Assembly (NCBI GenBank): GCA_965223095.1
Contig: OZ244979.1
Span: 620,001-684,000 of the forward strand
Direction of reading: 5' to 3'
Source of the DNA: J054 sp965223095
Lineage (GTDB): Bacteria > Pseudomonadota > Gammaproteobacteria > Steroidobacterales > GCA-2729495
Length of the DNA stretch: 64,000 nt
A model generated the notes under the pieces. It saw nothing but the letters and a program-made list of their open reading frames with translations. It was not told the origin of the DNA and made no database searches. Below, in pieces: positions 25,784 through 35,462 of the stretch (the first letter of the stretch is position 1; each line of letters opens with the position of its first letter). The position numbers and the translations under genes are program-made.

Positions 25784-26103
25784 AGAAAATACCCCCGTCA
25801 GATTACGTTAAATAGAGCCGTGCAAACGGCGATGGCCCATCACGCGCAACTCAGGCTCGTAGGCCCGGAATTGGCACTGGTTGGTAGGCCTGCATGCCTA
25901 CCCTGACGGGTTTTTGACCAATTGCACCCCACTATTGAGCGCGCTAGACGGCACCCTCCGCAAGCGATATGTCGCGAAAATGCCGGTCTTTTCGTCAGTC
26001 AGGCCTTGTGGCATCAGTATTTGGCGCGAAACACGCACCATGTGACATGAACCGACAGGTTTGAGATGATCTAAGCAGGCAAATCTAATAAGAAACTGGG
26101 GCA
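25784..26103. other. Intergenic region between divergent genes, with a 20-base palindrome
   Basis: No gene fits in these 320 bases. The clearest structure is GGTAGGC-CTGCAT-GCCTACC (25883-25902), a palindrome with 7-base perfect arms, placed between the exported protein gene (minus) and the LytTR regulator gene (plus). It could be an operator for either gene. LytTR proteins normally bind direct repeats, so it need not be the adjacent regulator's site. I see no confident promoter hexamers. Confidence 0.55.
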
Positions 26104-27018
26104 GTGCCGGTCACAACACCAAGAAAACCCAGCGGCCATGACTATCTAGCGTTTTACGTTGGTATACCGTTGCTGTACGGCCTGATCGCATCTTCGTTTG
26201 CCGTACCGCCGCAGGGCAGTGTCGATCTTGCCGTCATTGTATACGTTTGTTTTCGTGCGCTCGCCTTCTGGGTCATTATCGATCTCGCTTGCCGATGCGT
26301 CGGCCACTCACTGGCTCGCTACCGGTTGCCACTCTGGGCAATTTTTTCCAGCGGCTTTGTACTCGCTGGCGCGGTGATTTATCTGTTCGTTTTCGTGGCG
26401 CAACAGACCTCACGCGTCAAAAATCCGAGTATCGCGGCATCCATCGGTCATGAAAATATGGGCTGGAACATCGATTACCTGGTGACGGTCGCCAGTTACG
26501 CTATCCCCGCGCTTGTTTTGTGGTTTTTATCAGCCTTTGGTTATCAGCGGGCGCTGAATGTCGAATTGTTCAGTTACGCGCCGGCCACCGTAAAGCGAAA
26601 AAACGGCACTGAAAAATCGCGCTCTGCTGGGCCACAGGCGCCGCTGCCCGACGACAGCATGCCGGCCTTTCTATCCCAGAGTCGCCTGTCCGATGCAACT
26701 CAGATACGCGCGCTCAAGGCAGAGGAACATTACATTCGCATCTGGACCGAAAAAGGATCCGATTTATTGCGGTATCGTTTCAAAGACGCCGTTAACGAGT
26801 TACGCAATGCCGACGGCCTGCAAGTACACAGATCATGGTGGGTGCACCTGTCATCAATCGATCAAGTTAAAACCAGCGGGCGCAAGCTTGAGCTGCAGCT
26901 AATACATGATGAGCTTATCGTTCCCGTCAGCCTGTCGTATAAGCAAAACTTAATGTCAGCATTGGAGTTACGAGACGCGCCGCTGGATTTTCAAACTGAT
27001 GGGAATGTGGTGTCCTGA
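26104..27018 (+). CDS. Membrane-bound LytTR-domain transcriptional regulator
   Basis: A 304-residue protein with about four membrane helices in residues 14-160 and a C-terminal LytTR DNA-binding domain (about 195-295; IRALKAEEHYIRIWTEKG, then LQVHRSWWVHLSSIDQVK). There is no receiver domain, so it would act as a one-component sensor-regulator at the membrane. The start is GTG; there is no in-frame ATG before the membrane segments and the preceding GGGG is very close. It is transcribed divergently from the 603-aa exported protein gene, which is its most likely target (inference). Confidence 0.87.
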   Translation: MPVTTPRKPSGHDYLAFYVGIPLLYGLIASSFAVPPQGSVDLAVIVYVCFRALAFWVIIDLACRCVGHSLARYRLPLWAIFSSGFVLAGAVIYLFVFVAQQTSRVKNPSIAASIGHENMGWNIDYLVTVASYAIPALVLWFLSAFGYQRALNVELFSYAPATVKRKNGTEKSRSAGPQAPLPDDSMPAFLSQSRLSDATQIRALKAEEHYIRIWTEKGSDLLRYRFKDAVNELRNADGLQVHRSWWVHLSSIDQVKTSGRKLELQLIHDELIVPVSLSYKQNLMSALELRDAPLDFQTDGNVVS

Positions 27019-27052
27019 TGCAAGTCCTGCGGAAAACACCCAGCCTGGGCGC

Positions 27053-28540
27053 TTACCTTCCACCCAAACTCAAACCCGGCGCCGGCAATTGACTTGCGCC
27101 GCTTAGGAACTGGTCGATGGCGCGCGCAGCACCGCGGCCTTCGTTGATTCCCCACACCACTAAAGACTGCCCCCTGCGGCAATCACCCGCGGCGAAAACG
27201 CCAGTAACATTGGTTTGGAAGTCGCCGTGCTCAGCTGCGTAGTTACTTCGCGCATCGAGTTCCACACCCAGCGACTCAGCCACCGGCGATTCGGGACCGA
27301 GAAATCCCATGGCGAGAAAAACCAAGTCAGCCTGCCAGGTTTTTTCCGTGCCGGGAATTTCCGACATGCTGAATTTACCATCCCGCTGTTGCCATTCAAC
27401 ATTGATGGTTTTTAACGCAGCGAGATTACCCTTCCCATCATCGACAAACTCTTTAGATACCACGCTATAGCTGCGGGGATCAGCACCGAAGCGCGCTATG
27501 GATTCTTCGTGACCATAGTCGGTGCGCGAGATTTTTGGCCATAGGGGCCAGGGATTATCAGGCGCGCGGTCGGCGGGGGGTTTGTCGAGCAACTCTAAAT
27601 TGACCATGCTGGCGCAGCCATGACGCAAAGAGGTCGCGATACAGTCGGTGCCGGTATCGCCGCCGCCAATCACGATCACATGCTTGTCTTGCGCGTTGAT
27701 GTATTGACCGTCGGCTAGTTTGCTGTCGAGCAAACTGCGAGTGTTGGCGGTGAGAAAGTCCATGGCAAAATGTACACCCGCAAGCTCACGTCCCGGGATG
27801 GGCAGATCGCGGGGGCGCGTCGCGCCCGTGGCCAGCAAGATGGCATCGTGTTGGCTTTGTAAATCTGTCGCCGATAAATCGCCGCCGATCTCAACACCGG
27901 TTAAGAACTCTATGCCGGTATCTAGCATCATGTCCACGCGGCGATCCACTAGGGCCTTGTCCAACTTCATATTGGGAATGCCATACATCAATAAGCCACC
28001 GATGCGATCAGCCCGTTCATAGACCGTGACTTGGTGGCCTGCTTTGTTGAGTTGGTCCGCGGCGGCCAGTCCGGCCGGACCCGAGCCTACGATGGCGACG
28101 GTCTTTCCAGACCGTTGTGCCGGCGCTCTGTGACTGACCCAACCCTCGGCGAAACCGCGATCGATGATGGCATTCTCAATGTTCTTGATGGTCACGGCCG
28201 GGTCGGTAATACCCAATACACAAGCACCCTCACAAGGCGCGGGACAAGTCCGGCCCGTGAACTCGGGAAAGTTATTGGTCTTGTGCAAGCGATCTAAGGC
28301 TTCGCGCCAGCGGCCCTGGTAAACCAGGTCATTCCACTCGGGAATCAAATTGTCCACCGGACAACCGTCATCAGACTGACAAAACGGCACACCACAATCC
28401 ATACACCGCGCGGCCTGCCTGCGCAGGGCGGCTTCTTTCGGCGGCGTATAAATCTCGGCGAAATCGGCGACGCGCGCTTGGATATCCCGATAGGGCACGG
28501 GCTTGCGGCGATACTCCATGAAACCGGTTGGCTTACCCAT
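27053..28540 (-). CDS. gltD: Glutamate synthase small subunit (NADPH)
   Basis: Beta subunit of glutamate synthase; passes electrons from NADPH through FAD and Fe-S clusters to the large subunit. The 495-residue protein has N-terminal cysteines for 4Fe-4S clusters (CMDCGVPFC and the TCPAPCEGACVL region), an FAD-binding GSGPAGLAAADQL motif near residue 150 and an NADPH-binding GGGDTGTDC motif near residue 295. The start overlaps the gltB stop by 8 bases, so translation is coupled. Together they convert glutamine and 2-oxoglutarate to two glutamates. Confidence 0.96.
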   Translation of the reverse strand: MGKPTGFMEYRRKPVPYRDIQARVADFAEIYTPPKEAALRRQAARCMDCGVPFCQSDDGCPVDNLIPEWNDLVYQGRWREALDRLHKTNNFPEFTGRTCPAPCEGACVLGITDPAVTIKNIENAIIDRGFAEGWVSHRAPAQRSGKTVAIVGSGPAGLAAADQLNKAGHQVTVYERADRIGGLLMYGIPNMKLDKALVDRRVDMMLDTGIEFLTGVEIGGDLSATDLQSQHDAILLATGATRPRDLPIPGRELAGVHFAMDFLTANTRSLLDSKLADGQYINAQDKHVIVIGGGDTGTDCIATSLRHGCASMVNLELLDKPPADRAPDNPWPLWPKISRTDYGHEESIARFGADPRSYSVVSKEFVDDGKGNLAALKTINVEWQQRDGKFSMSEIPGTEKTWQADLVFLAMGFLGPESPVAESLGVELDARSNYAAEHGDFQTNVTGVFAAGDCRRGQSLVVWGINEGRGAARAIDQFLSGASQLPAPGLSLGGR

Positions 28541-31500
28541 GCTGGCGGCCCCCGACTAAGAACGTACCCGTTTGGTTATCGTGAATGGTGGCTTCCATTT
28601 CCTCATCGTGCCGGCGACGCTCAGCCAACACGCGCTTGTAATCGGTGGGCATCACCTTAACGAATTGCGACAAGACGTCGGGCCAGGCATCTAGTACGCG
28701 ATCAGCCACCGCCGACCCGGTCAGTTCCCGGTGCTGCTCTATGAGCTCGCGCAACTCAGAAATATCGTCTTCATCTTCGACGGGGTCTAAATCCACCATG
28801 CCTTGATTACACTTTGCGGCAAAGTCGTTATCGACGTCCCAGACATAGGCCACGCCGCCGGACATGCCGGCGGCAAAGTTAAGCCCCGTAGGACCGAGAA
28901 TAACGGCGCGTCCGCCCGTCATATATTCGCAACCGTGATCACCCACGCCTTCAACGACGGCTCTGGCACCACTGTTGCGCACGCAAAAACGTTCAGCCGC
29001 TTTGCCGCGAATGAACGCACGTCCGCCCGTGGCCCCATACAAGGCGACGTTACCGATGATGACTTGGTCTTCAGCGACAAAACTACCGTCGCGATCGGGA
29101 TAGACAATGATGCGCCCGCCGGATAATCCCTTGCCCACGTAGTCATTGCTGTCACCCTCAAGATCAAGGGTAATGCCGCGGCACATGAAGGCGCCTAAAC
29201 TCTGACCCGCCGAACCGCGTAACTTGATGTGGATGGTATCCACCGGTAACCCGCGCTCACCCCAGCTATTCACCACGCGATTGCTAAGCATGGTGCCCAC
29301 GGTGCGATTGGTATTCACAATGGGCAGCTCGATATCAACCTTCTCGCCTTTTTCCAAAGCGGGTCGTGCCAACTGAATCAGGCGATTGTCCAGGGCAAGT
29401 TCCAAGCCATGATCTTGCTCGGTGGTACAACGCACGCCCACATTGGGATGCGGTTTTTTCGCCGGCATCAAAATAGCACGCAGATCCAAGCCGTCGGCCT
29501 TCCAATGTTTAATAGCATCATTGGTATCCAACACATCACTCCGACCAATCATGTCAGCGACGCGTCGAAAACCCAGCTCGGCCATGATGCGACGCGCATC
29601 CTCAGCCACCATGAATAAATAGTTCACCACATGTTCCGGCTGCCCTGTAAATTTCTTGCGTAACACCGGGTCTTGGGTGGCAATACCAACGGGGCAGGTA
29701 TTCAAATGGCATTTGCGCATCATGATGCAGCCCATGGCGATCAACGGCGCGGTGGAAAAACCCATCTCGCCGGCACCTAACAGAGCGGCAATCACCACGT
29801 CGCGCCCCGTGCGTAGACCGCCATCGGTTTGCAAAACAACGCGACTGCGCAGATCGTTCATCACCAAAGTCTGGTGAGTTTCCGCAATGCCTAACTCCCA
29901 CGGCAAGCCAGCATGCTTGATGCTGGTCAACGGCGATGCGCCCGTGCCGCCGTTATGTCCGGACACTAGAATATGATCGGCATGGGCTTTCGCTACGCCG
30001 GCGGCGATGGTGCCGACACCCACTTCGGAGACGAGCTTGACGCTAACCCTGGCTTGCGGATTCGCGTTCTTTAGGTCGTGGATCAGCTGCGCTAAATCTT
30101 CGATGGAATAAATATCATGATGGGGCGGTGGGCTGATGAGCCCCACGCCAGGCGTGGAGTACCGCGTGCGCGCGATAATTTCATCGACCTTGCGACCAGG
30201 TAGCTCACCGCCCTCGCCGGGTTTAGCGCCCTGCGCCATCTTGATTTGCAATTCATCGGCGTTGGCCAGATACCAAGCGGTCACACCAAAACGGCCCGAC
30301 GCAATTTGCTTAATCGCCGAACGCTTGGAATCACCATTGGGCAAGGGTTCAAAACGCTTCGGATCTTCGCCGCCTTCGCCGGTGTTGCTCTTGCCGCCCA
30401 ACCGATTCATGGCCACGGCCAAAGCTTCATGAGACTCTGCGGAAATCGAACCGAAACTCATGGCACCGGTGCAGAAACGTTTGACGATTTCGCTGGCGGG
30501 CTCCACTTCGTCTAGGGGTATGGGCTTGTCGACTGAACGCAGACGCATTAGGCCTCGCAAGGTATTTGCGCGCCGTGCATCACCGTTGATTTGCTCGGCA
30601 AATCGCCGATAGGCTTCATCATTGTTGCTACGCGCAGCGAGCTGAAGATCGGCGATGCCATTGGGTGTCCAAGCGTGCCGTTCGCCCGCGCTGCGCCAGT
30701 GGAATTCACCCGGGTTAGGTAAGCTCACGACATTTTCCGGATTATCAGCTGCGAAACCCAACTCATGACGCCGCAATGCTTCTTGTTCGATAACCTCAAA
30801 ACCAACACCTTGCAGGCGGCTCGCGGTACCGGCGAAACAGCGCGCAATCACCGGATCAGCCAAACCTAAGGCTTCGAATATTTGCGCACCTTTATAAGAC
30901 TGCAGTGTAGAAATGCCCATTTTGGCCATGACTTTGAGCATGCCTTTGGCCACGCCCTTGCGGTAGGCAGCGACCACGGCCTCATCGTTTGCAAATTTCT
31001 CAGCTTCTAGCAAGCCATCTTCGCGGGCTCGCTGTAAGGACTCAAAGGCGAGATAGGGATTAATGCCATCGGCGCCATAACCCACCAGCAAGCAATGATG
31101 ATGAACTTCTCTGGCCTCACCGGTCTCTAGCAAAATACCGATGCGAGTGCGCTTAGCGCCGCGTACTAAATGGTGGTGCACAGCGCCAGTGGCCAATAGC
31201 GCACTGACAGGCACGCGAGACGCGGAAATATTTCGATCGGACAAGACCAGCAGACTGTAACCGGCCGCTATGGCTTGATCGGCGGCGCGGCAAATGCGCT
31301 CTAGCGCTGATTCAAGCCCTCCCTTGCCATCGGTCAGCTCATAGGTAATGTCGATGGTCTGGGTCTTCCAGCCCCGATGGTCCATCTTGCGAATAGCCGC
31401 CATTTCGGCATTGGTCAAGATCGGATGTTTCAGCTGCAGGCGATGGGCATGTTCCGCCTCGGTCTCCAGCAAGTTTGCTTCCGGTCCGATGTAGCACTCC

Positions 31501-33146
31501 AAGGACATGATGATCTCTTCGCGGATCGAGTCGATGGGGGGATTGGTGACCTGTGCGAAGAGTTGTTTGAAGTAATCGTAGATCATGCGCGGCTGGTCGC
31601 TAAGACAAGCCAAGACAGAATCATTCCCCATGGATCCCACGGGGTCGCGCAACTCACGCACCAAGGGCAGCAACATAAACTGCATGGTCTCGGTGGTATA
31701 ACCAAAGGCTTGCATCTGCGCCAGCAACTCAGCGCGCTTCAGTTCAGGCAAAGGCGCGACGGGGTCTAGGTCTTTAAGTGTGATGCGATGTTCGCCCAGC
31801 CAGTCTGCATAGGGACGTCGAGCAGCGAATTCTGCTTTCAACTCGGCATCCGGAATAAGCCGGCCCTGTTCAAAGTCGATGAGAAACATGCGGCCCGGTT
31901 CTAAGCGACCCTTAGCCACGACGTTGGCGGGGTCAACAGGCACCACGCCCACCTCGCTGGCCATGATCACGCGATCGCCCTTGGTTAGGTAGTAGCGGCT
32001 GGGCCGCAAACCGTTACGATCCAGTACCGCGCCGATGTAACGGCCATCGGTAAACGCGATGGACGCCGGCCCATCCCAAGGCTCCATCTTGCAGGAATGA
32101 TATTCGTAAAACGCGCGCTTCTCGGCCGGCATTAACTCATTTTTCTGCCATGCCTCGGGCACCATCATCATCACGGCTTCTTGCAATGTGCGGCCCGTCA
32201 TCAACAAGAACTCGAGCACGTTATCGAAGGCCCCGGAATCCGAGGTCTCGGGTTCCACCACGGGAAACAAGCGCGCGGCATCATCACCAAACACCTCGGT
32301 TTCGACCACACCCTCGCGCGCCGCCATCCAATTGGCATTGCCGCGGACTGTATTGATCTCGCCGTTGTGGGACATGAAACGCAGAGGTTGCGCGCGATCC
32401 CAACTGGGGAAGGTGTTGGTGGAAAAACGCGAATGCACCATCGCCAAATGCGACACATAGTCCGGGTCGCGCAAGTCGCAGTAGAACGGCAGTAGCTGGC
32501 CTGGCGTCAACATCCCCTTGTAGATAATGACCTTCGTGGACAAGCTGCAGACATAGAACTGCAAAGCCTGCTTGAGTTTAGGGTCTTTGCGCAGGCGATG
32601 GCTGGCGCGCTTGCGAATGAGATAAAGCTTGCGCTCGAATTCTTCCGCTGCGATATCCTCAGCGGCGGCGATGAATAACTGCTCGATGGCCGGCGCGGCC
32701 GCCATGGCGGTGGGCCCCACATCGGCGCCCTCGGGATCCGTGGGAACTTGGCGCCAGGCAACCAATTGCTGACCTTCTTCGGCACAGATTTCCGCGACCG
32801 CAGCTTTGCAACGCTCACGCTCTGCATCATCTTGGGGCAGGAAAATCACACCGGCGGCAAAACGGCCCGGCTCGGGCAGTTCGACATCAAGCTCTTCACG
32901 AGCCACGCGGGCGAGAAATTCGTAAGGCAGGGCCGTCAACATCCCGGCGCCGTCACCGGTATTTTTTTCCGACCCCCGCGCGCCACGATGGTCCATGCGG
33001 CAACCCAGGTGATCCACGTCCAATATGATCTGGTGGCTGCGCTTGCCCTTAATATTCGCGACGAAGCCAACGCCACAATTGTCGCGCTCTTGCGCTGGAT
33101 CATATAGACCCTGCGCCACTGGGAAGCCTTGCCCGTCTAGTCTCAT
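28533..33146 (-). CDS. gltB: Glutamate synthase large subunit
   Basis: Alpha subunit of glutamate synthase, 1537 residues, the usual size. The mature N-terminal nucleophile is Cys24 (RDNCGVGF), released by cleaving the short propeptide, and it heads the glutamine amidotransferase domain (about 24-430). The central domain, the FMN-binding synthase domain (about 840-1210; GEGGEDPKRF, the Fe-S cysteines CHLNTCPVGIATQ) and the C-terminal beta-helix GXGXG domain (about 1270-1500) follow in order. Ammonia made in the first domain is channelled to the FMN site. It is first in the gltBD operon. Confidence 0.97.
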   Translation of the reverse strand: MRLDGQGFPVAQGLYDPAQERDNCGVGFVANIKGKRSHQIILDVDHLGCRMDHRGARGSEKNTGDGAGMLTALPYEFLARVAREELDVELPEPGRFAAGVIFLPQDDAERERCKAAVAEICAEEGQQLVAWRQVPTDPEGADVGPTAMAAAPAIEQLFIAAAEDIAAEEFERKLYLIRKRASHRLRKDPKLKQALQFYVCSLSTKVIIYKGMLTPGQLLPFYCDLRDPDYVSHLAMVHSRFSTNTFPSWDRAQPLRFMSHNGEINTVRGNANWMAAREGVVETEVFGDDAARLFPVVEPETSDSGAFDNVLEFLLMTGRTLQEAVMMMVPEAWQKNELMPAEKRAFYEYHSCKMEPWDGPASIAFTDGRYIGAVLDRNGLRPSRYYLTKGDRVIMASEVGVVPVDPANVVAKGRLEPGRMFLIDFEQGRLIPDAELKAEFAARRPYADWLGEHRITLKDLDPVAPLPELKRAELLAQMQAFGYTTETMQFMLLPLVRELRDPVGSMGNDSVLACLSDQPRMIYDYFKQLFAQVTNPPIDSIREEIIMSLECYIGPEANLLETEAEHAHRLQLKHPILTNAEMAAIRKMDHRGWKTQTIDITYELTDGKGGLESALERICRAADQAIAAGYSLLVLSDRNISASRVPVSALLATGAVHHHLVRGAKRTRIGILLETGEAREVHHHCLLVGYGADGINPYLAFESLQRAREDGLLEAEKFANDEAVVAAYRKGVAKGMLKVMAKMGISTLQSYKGAQIFEALGLADPVIARCFAGTASRLQGVGFEVIEQEALRRHELGFAADNPENVVSLPNPGEFHWRSAGERHAWTPNGIADLQLAARSNNDEAYRRFAEQINGDARRANTLRGLMRLRSVDKPIPLDEVEPASEIVKRFCTGAMSFGSISAESHEALAVAMNRLGGKSNTGEGGEDPKRFEPLPNGDSKRSAIKQIASGRFGVTAWYLANADELQIKMAQGAKPGEGGELPGRKVDEIIARTRYSTPGVGLISPPPHHDIYSIEDLAQLIHDLKNANPQARVSVKLVSEVGVGTIAAGVAKAHADHILVSGHNGGTGASPLTSIKHAGLPWELGIAETHQTLVMNDLRSRVVLQTDGGLRTGRDVVIAALLGAGEMGFSTAPLIAMGCIMMRKCHLNTCPVGIATQDPVLRKKFTGQPEHVVNYLFMVAEDARRIMAELGFRRVADMIGRSDVLDTNDAIKHWKADGLDLRAILMPAKKPHPNVGVRCTTEQDHGLELALDNRLIQLARPALEKGEKVDIELPIVNTNRTVGTMLSNRVVNSWGERGLPVDTIHIKLRGSAGQSLGAFMCRGITLDLEGDSNDYVGKGLSGGRIIVYPDRDGSFVAEDQVIIGNVALYGATGGRAFIRGKAAERFCVRNSGARAVVEGVGDHGCEYMTGGRAVILGPTGLNFAAGMSGGVAYVWDVDNDFAAKCNQGMVDLDPVEDEDDISELRELIEQHRELTGSAVADRVLDAWPDVLSQFVKVMPTDYKRVLAERRRHDEEMEATIHDNQTGTFLVGGRQHG

Positions 33147-33531
33147 ATTCTCTTACCTACAGCCCACGCAGTTTGAATCGGCATGCCCGATCGCCAATTC
33201 CCTGCCCTTGTTTCACCGCAGCCGATCCCGCGGACAGCCCGGAATGATCCCGCTGTCAAAGTACAGATCTCTACGTCCTGGCAGCCGCTCGAAGGCGAAA
33301 ACCCGCTGTGAATGCGCCTTGTGGAGGCCACCAGCTGGCCGGCGAACCTCACTTAAACGTTTGTTTATTCTCGGTTTTGAGCAACCAATTTGAGGTCCAT
33401 ACCCGCGACCTCGAACCCTCCATTATAGGCTAGCGGAGCTAATGGGCTCAATGCCTCGCTAACCGGCCGTGCTAGGCGGCCAGCCCACCGGGAGAACTGA
33501 CCGTGGCAAGTGTTCATGCGATGATTGCAAG
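33147..33531. other. Intergenic region between divergent gltB and the DUF924 gene
   Basis: These 385 bases probably hold the gltBD leader and the promoter of the DUF924-thiolase-symporter run. I see no convincing paired -35/-10 hexamers, riboswitch or terminator. An AT-rich patch around 33355-33395 is the likeliest promoter zone for gltBD. Confidence 0.4.
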
Positions 33532-34167
33532 ATGAATGAGCAAGAAATCCAACAGGTCTTGGAATACTGGTTTACCGATTGCCAACGCAGCTCGCCCAAT
33601 ATCGATTCGCGCATGGATCGCTGGTTTGGCAGCGGGCCCGATCTAGATGCCGAGATCGCGGCTAAATTCGCCGCCTTGGTAAAGCGCGCGGGCAAAGGCG
33701 AACTGGAGAACTGGGTGGCTACGCCCAAGGGCCGGCTGGCGCTTATCATTTTGCTCGATCAATTTCCGCGCAATATTTTTCGCGGCCAAGCAGAAGCCTA
33801 TGCGCATGATAAGGACGCGCTACGTATCTGCGTTGACGGCACGGTAAATGGCGCCTACAAATCATTAACGCCCGAAGAACAGCTATTCTTTTTCATGCCC
33901 TTGCAACATGCAGAATCGCTGAAAGTTCAGGAAAAATCCGTGAGCGTATACAAGGCGCTGGCCCAGCGCGTTTCCGACACCTTACGCGAAACCTTCAACA
34001 CCACGGCTCAGTTTGCGGAACTACACCGTGACATCATTGAAGAATTCGGACGATTCCCACACCGTAATAAAGTATTAGGTCGAGAAAGCACGCCAGCCGA
34101 GGAAGAATACTTATCGGGGGATGTCCCCACTTTCGGCCAAGATTCTGCCATGGAGATCAAATCATGA
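33532..34167 (+). CDS. DUF924-family protein
   Basis: A 211-residue helical, TPR-like protein of the DUF924 family, recognised by VLEYWF at the N-terminus, RMDRWFGSGPDLDAEIAAKF, the conserved LIILLDQFPRNIFRGQAEAYAHD and FFFMPLQHAES. The molecular role is unknown. I chose the ATG at 33532 (MNEQEIQQVL) because family members start there; the frame upstream to 33469 has an atypical cysteine-rich leader. The stop overlaps the thiolase start by 4 bases, suggesting an operon. Confidence 0.88.
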   Translation: MNEQEIQQVLEYWFTDCQRSSPNIDSRMDRWFGSGPDLDAEIAAKFAALVKRAGKGELENWVATPKGRLALIILLDQFPRNIFRGQAEAYAHDKDALRICVDGTVNGAYKSLTPEEQLFFFMPLQHAESLKVQEKSVSVYKALAQRVSDTLRETFNTTAQFAELHRDIIEEFGRFPHRNKVLGRESTPAEEEYLSGDVPTFGQDSAMEIKS

Positions 34168-35444
34168 ACTATACGCAGCCGCGCCGGGTCGCGATTATCG
34201 GCTCCAGCCGAATTCCGTTCGCTCGCGCGCACACCGCCTATGCCGAGTCCAGCAATCAGGAAATGATGACGGCCGTGCTGCAGAATCTTACGAGCAAATA
34301 CAAACTGCAGGGTGCAAGAATCGATGATGTTTCTCTAGGCGCGGTGATCAAGCATTCGCGTGATTGGAACCTCGCGCGTGAGTGCGTTCTCGGCACAGAT
34401 CTTTCACCCACCAGCGCGGCCTTCGATCTGCAAAGGGCCTGCGGCACGAGTTTGGAAGCGGCCGTGCTGATTGGCAACAAGATTGCCCTTGGTCAGATTG
34501 ATTCCGGTATTGCGGCGGGTACCGACAGCATTAGCGACGCACCCATCGTGTTCAAGGACGCCTTTCGGAAAATCTTGCTACGCAGTGCACGCGGTCGAAG
34601 CGTTGGCGAAAAGCTCAAGCCGTGGCTGGGTTTGCGGCCCAAATATCTCGCCCCGGATCTGCCGGGCGTCGTTGAGCCCCGCACTGGTTTGAGTATGGGT
34701 GAAAGTACCGAACTCACAGCGAAAGAGTGGGGCATTACACGCGCCGCACAAGATGAACTGGCCTACACCAGCCACCATCGCGCGGCGGCAGCTTGGGATG
34801 ACGGTTTTTTCAACGACCTTGTGTTTGCCTTTAATGGCTTGACCCAAGATAACAATGTGCGACGCGACACCTCTATTGAGAAACTGGGCAAACTGCGTCC
34901 CGCCTTCGATAAAACTTCCGCTGGTACCATGACCGCCGGCAACAGCACCCCGTTAACTGATGGTTCCGCCGCGGTGCTGTTAGCCAGTGAAGACTGGGCA
35001 GCCGAGCGCGGCTTGCCGGTACAAGCCTACTTGCGCTACGGCAAAGTGGCGGCCGTAGACTTTATTAATCGTGATGGATTGTTGATGGCACCCGCCTTCG
35101 CTGTTTCGGAGATGCTTCAAGATGCGGACTTAAGCTTTGCCGATTTCGATTTTTTTGAGATTCATGAAGCTTTCGCCGCACAAACTTTAGCCACGCTGGC
35201 GGCTTGGGAATCGGCTGACTTTTGTCGTGATCGACTCGGCCGCAGTACGCCGCTAGGAGCCGTTGACCGGGAGAAGCTCAATGTTCGCGGCGGCAGTCTC
35301 GCCATCGGACACCCTTTTGCCGCAACCGGCGCGCGCATTATCGGCGGCTTGGCGCACATGCTCGAAGAACGTGGCCAAGGACGCGGTTTGATATCGGTTT
35401 GCACTGCCGGGGGCATGGGCGTCACCGCGATCCTCGAACGCTAG
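34164..35444 (+). CDS. Acetyl-CoA C-acyltransferase (thiolase)
   Basis: A 426-residue thiolase with nucleophilic Cys93 (QRACGTSLEA), a conserved EIHEAFAAQ segment, His383 (AIGHPFAATGARI) and Cys413 (CTAGGMG). It cleaves 3-ketoacyl-CoA or condenses acetyl-CoA units. Sequence style (longer, IPFARAHTAYAE start) is closer to FadI-like beta-oxidation thiolases than to biosynthetic PhaA, but there is no fadJ neighbour to settle this. It overlaps the DUF924 gene by ATGA, and the symporter gene follows after 18 bases. Confidence 0.9.
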   Translation: MNYTQPRRVAIIGSSRIPFARAHTAYAESSNQEMMTAVLQNLTSKYKLQGARIDDVSLGAVIKHSRDWNLARECVLGTDLSPTSAAFDLQRACGTSLEAAVLIGNKIALGQIDSGIAAGTDSISDAPIVFKDAFRKILLRSARGRSVGEKLKPWLGLRPKYLAPDLPGVVEPRTGLSMGESTELTAKEWGITRAAQDELAYTSHHRAAAAWDDGFFNDLVFAFNGLTQDNNVRRDTSIEKLGKLRPAFDKTSAGTMTAGNSTPLTDGSAAVLLASEDWAAERGLPVQAYLRYGKVAAVDFINRDGLLMAPAFAVSEMLQDADLSFADFDFFEIHEAFAAQTLATLAAWESADFCRDRLGRSTPLGAVDREKLNVRGGSLAIGHPFAATGARIIGGLAHMLEERGQGRGLISVCTAGGMGVTAILER

Positions 35445-35462
35445 TCAAGGGGAGACAAGGGT

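Noticed and set aside
28803..32830. Many open frames of 60-130 codons antisense to gltB
   Set aside because: They are shadows of the GC-rich gltB frame; no ribosome sites, no conserved motifs.
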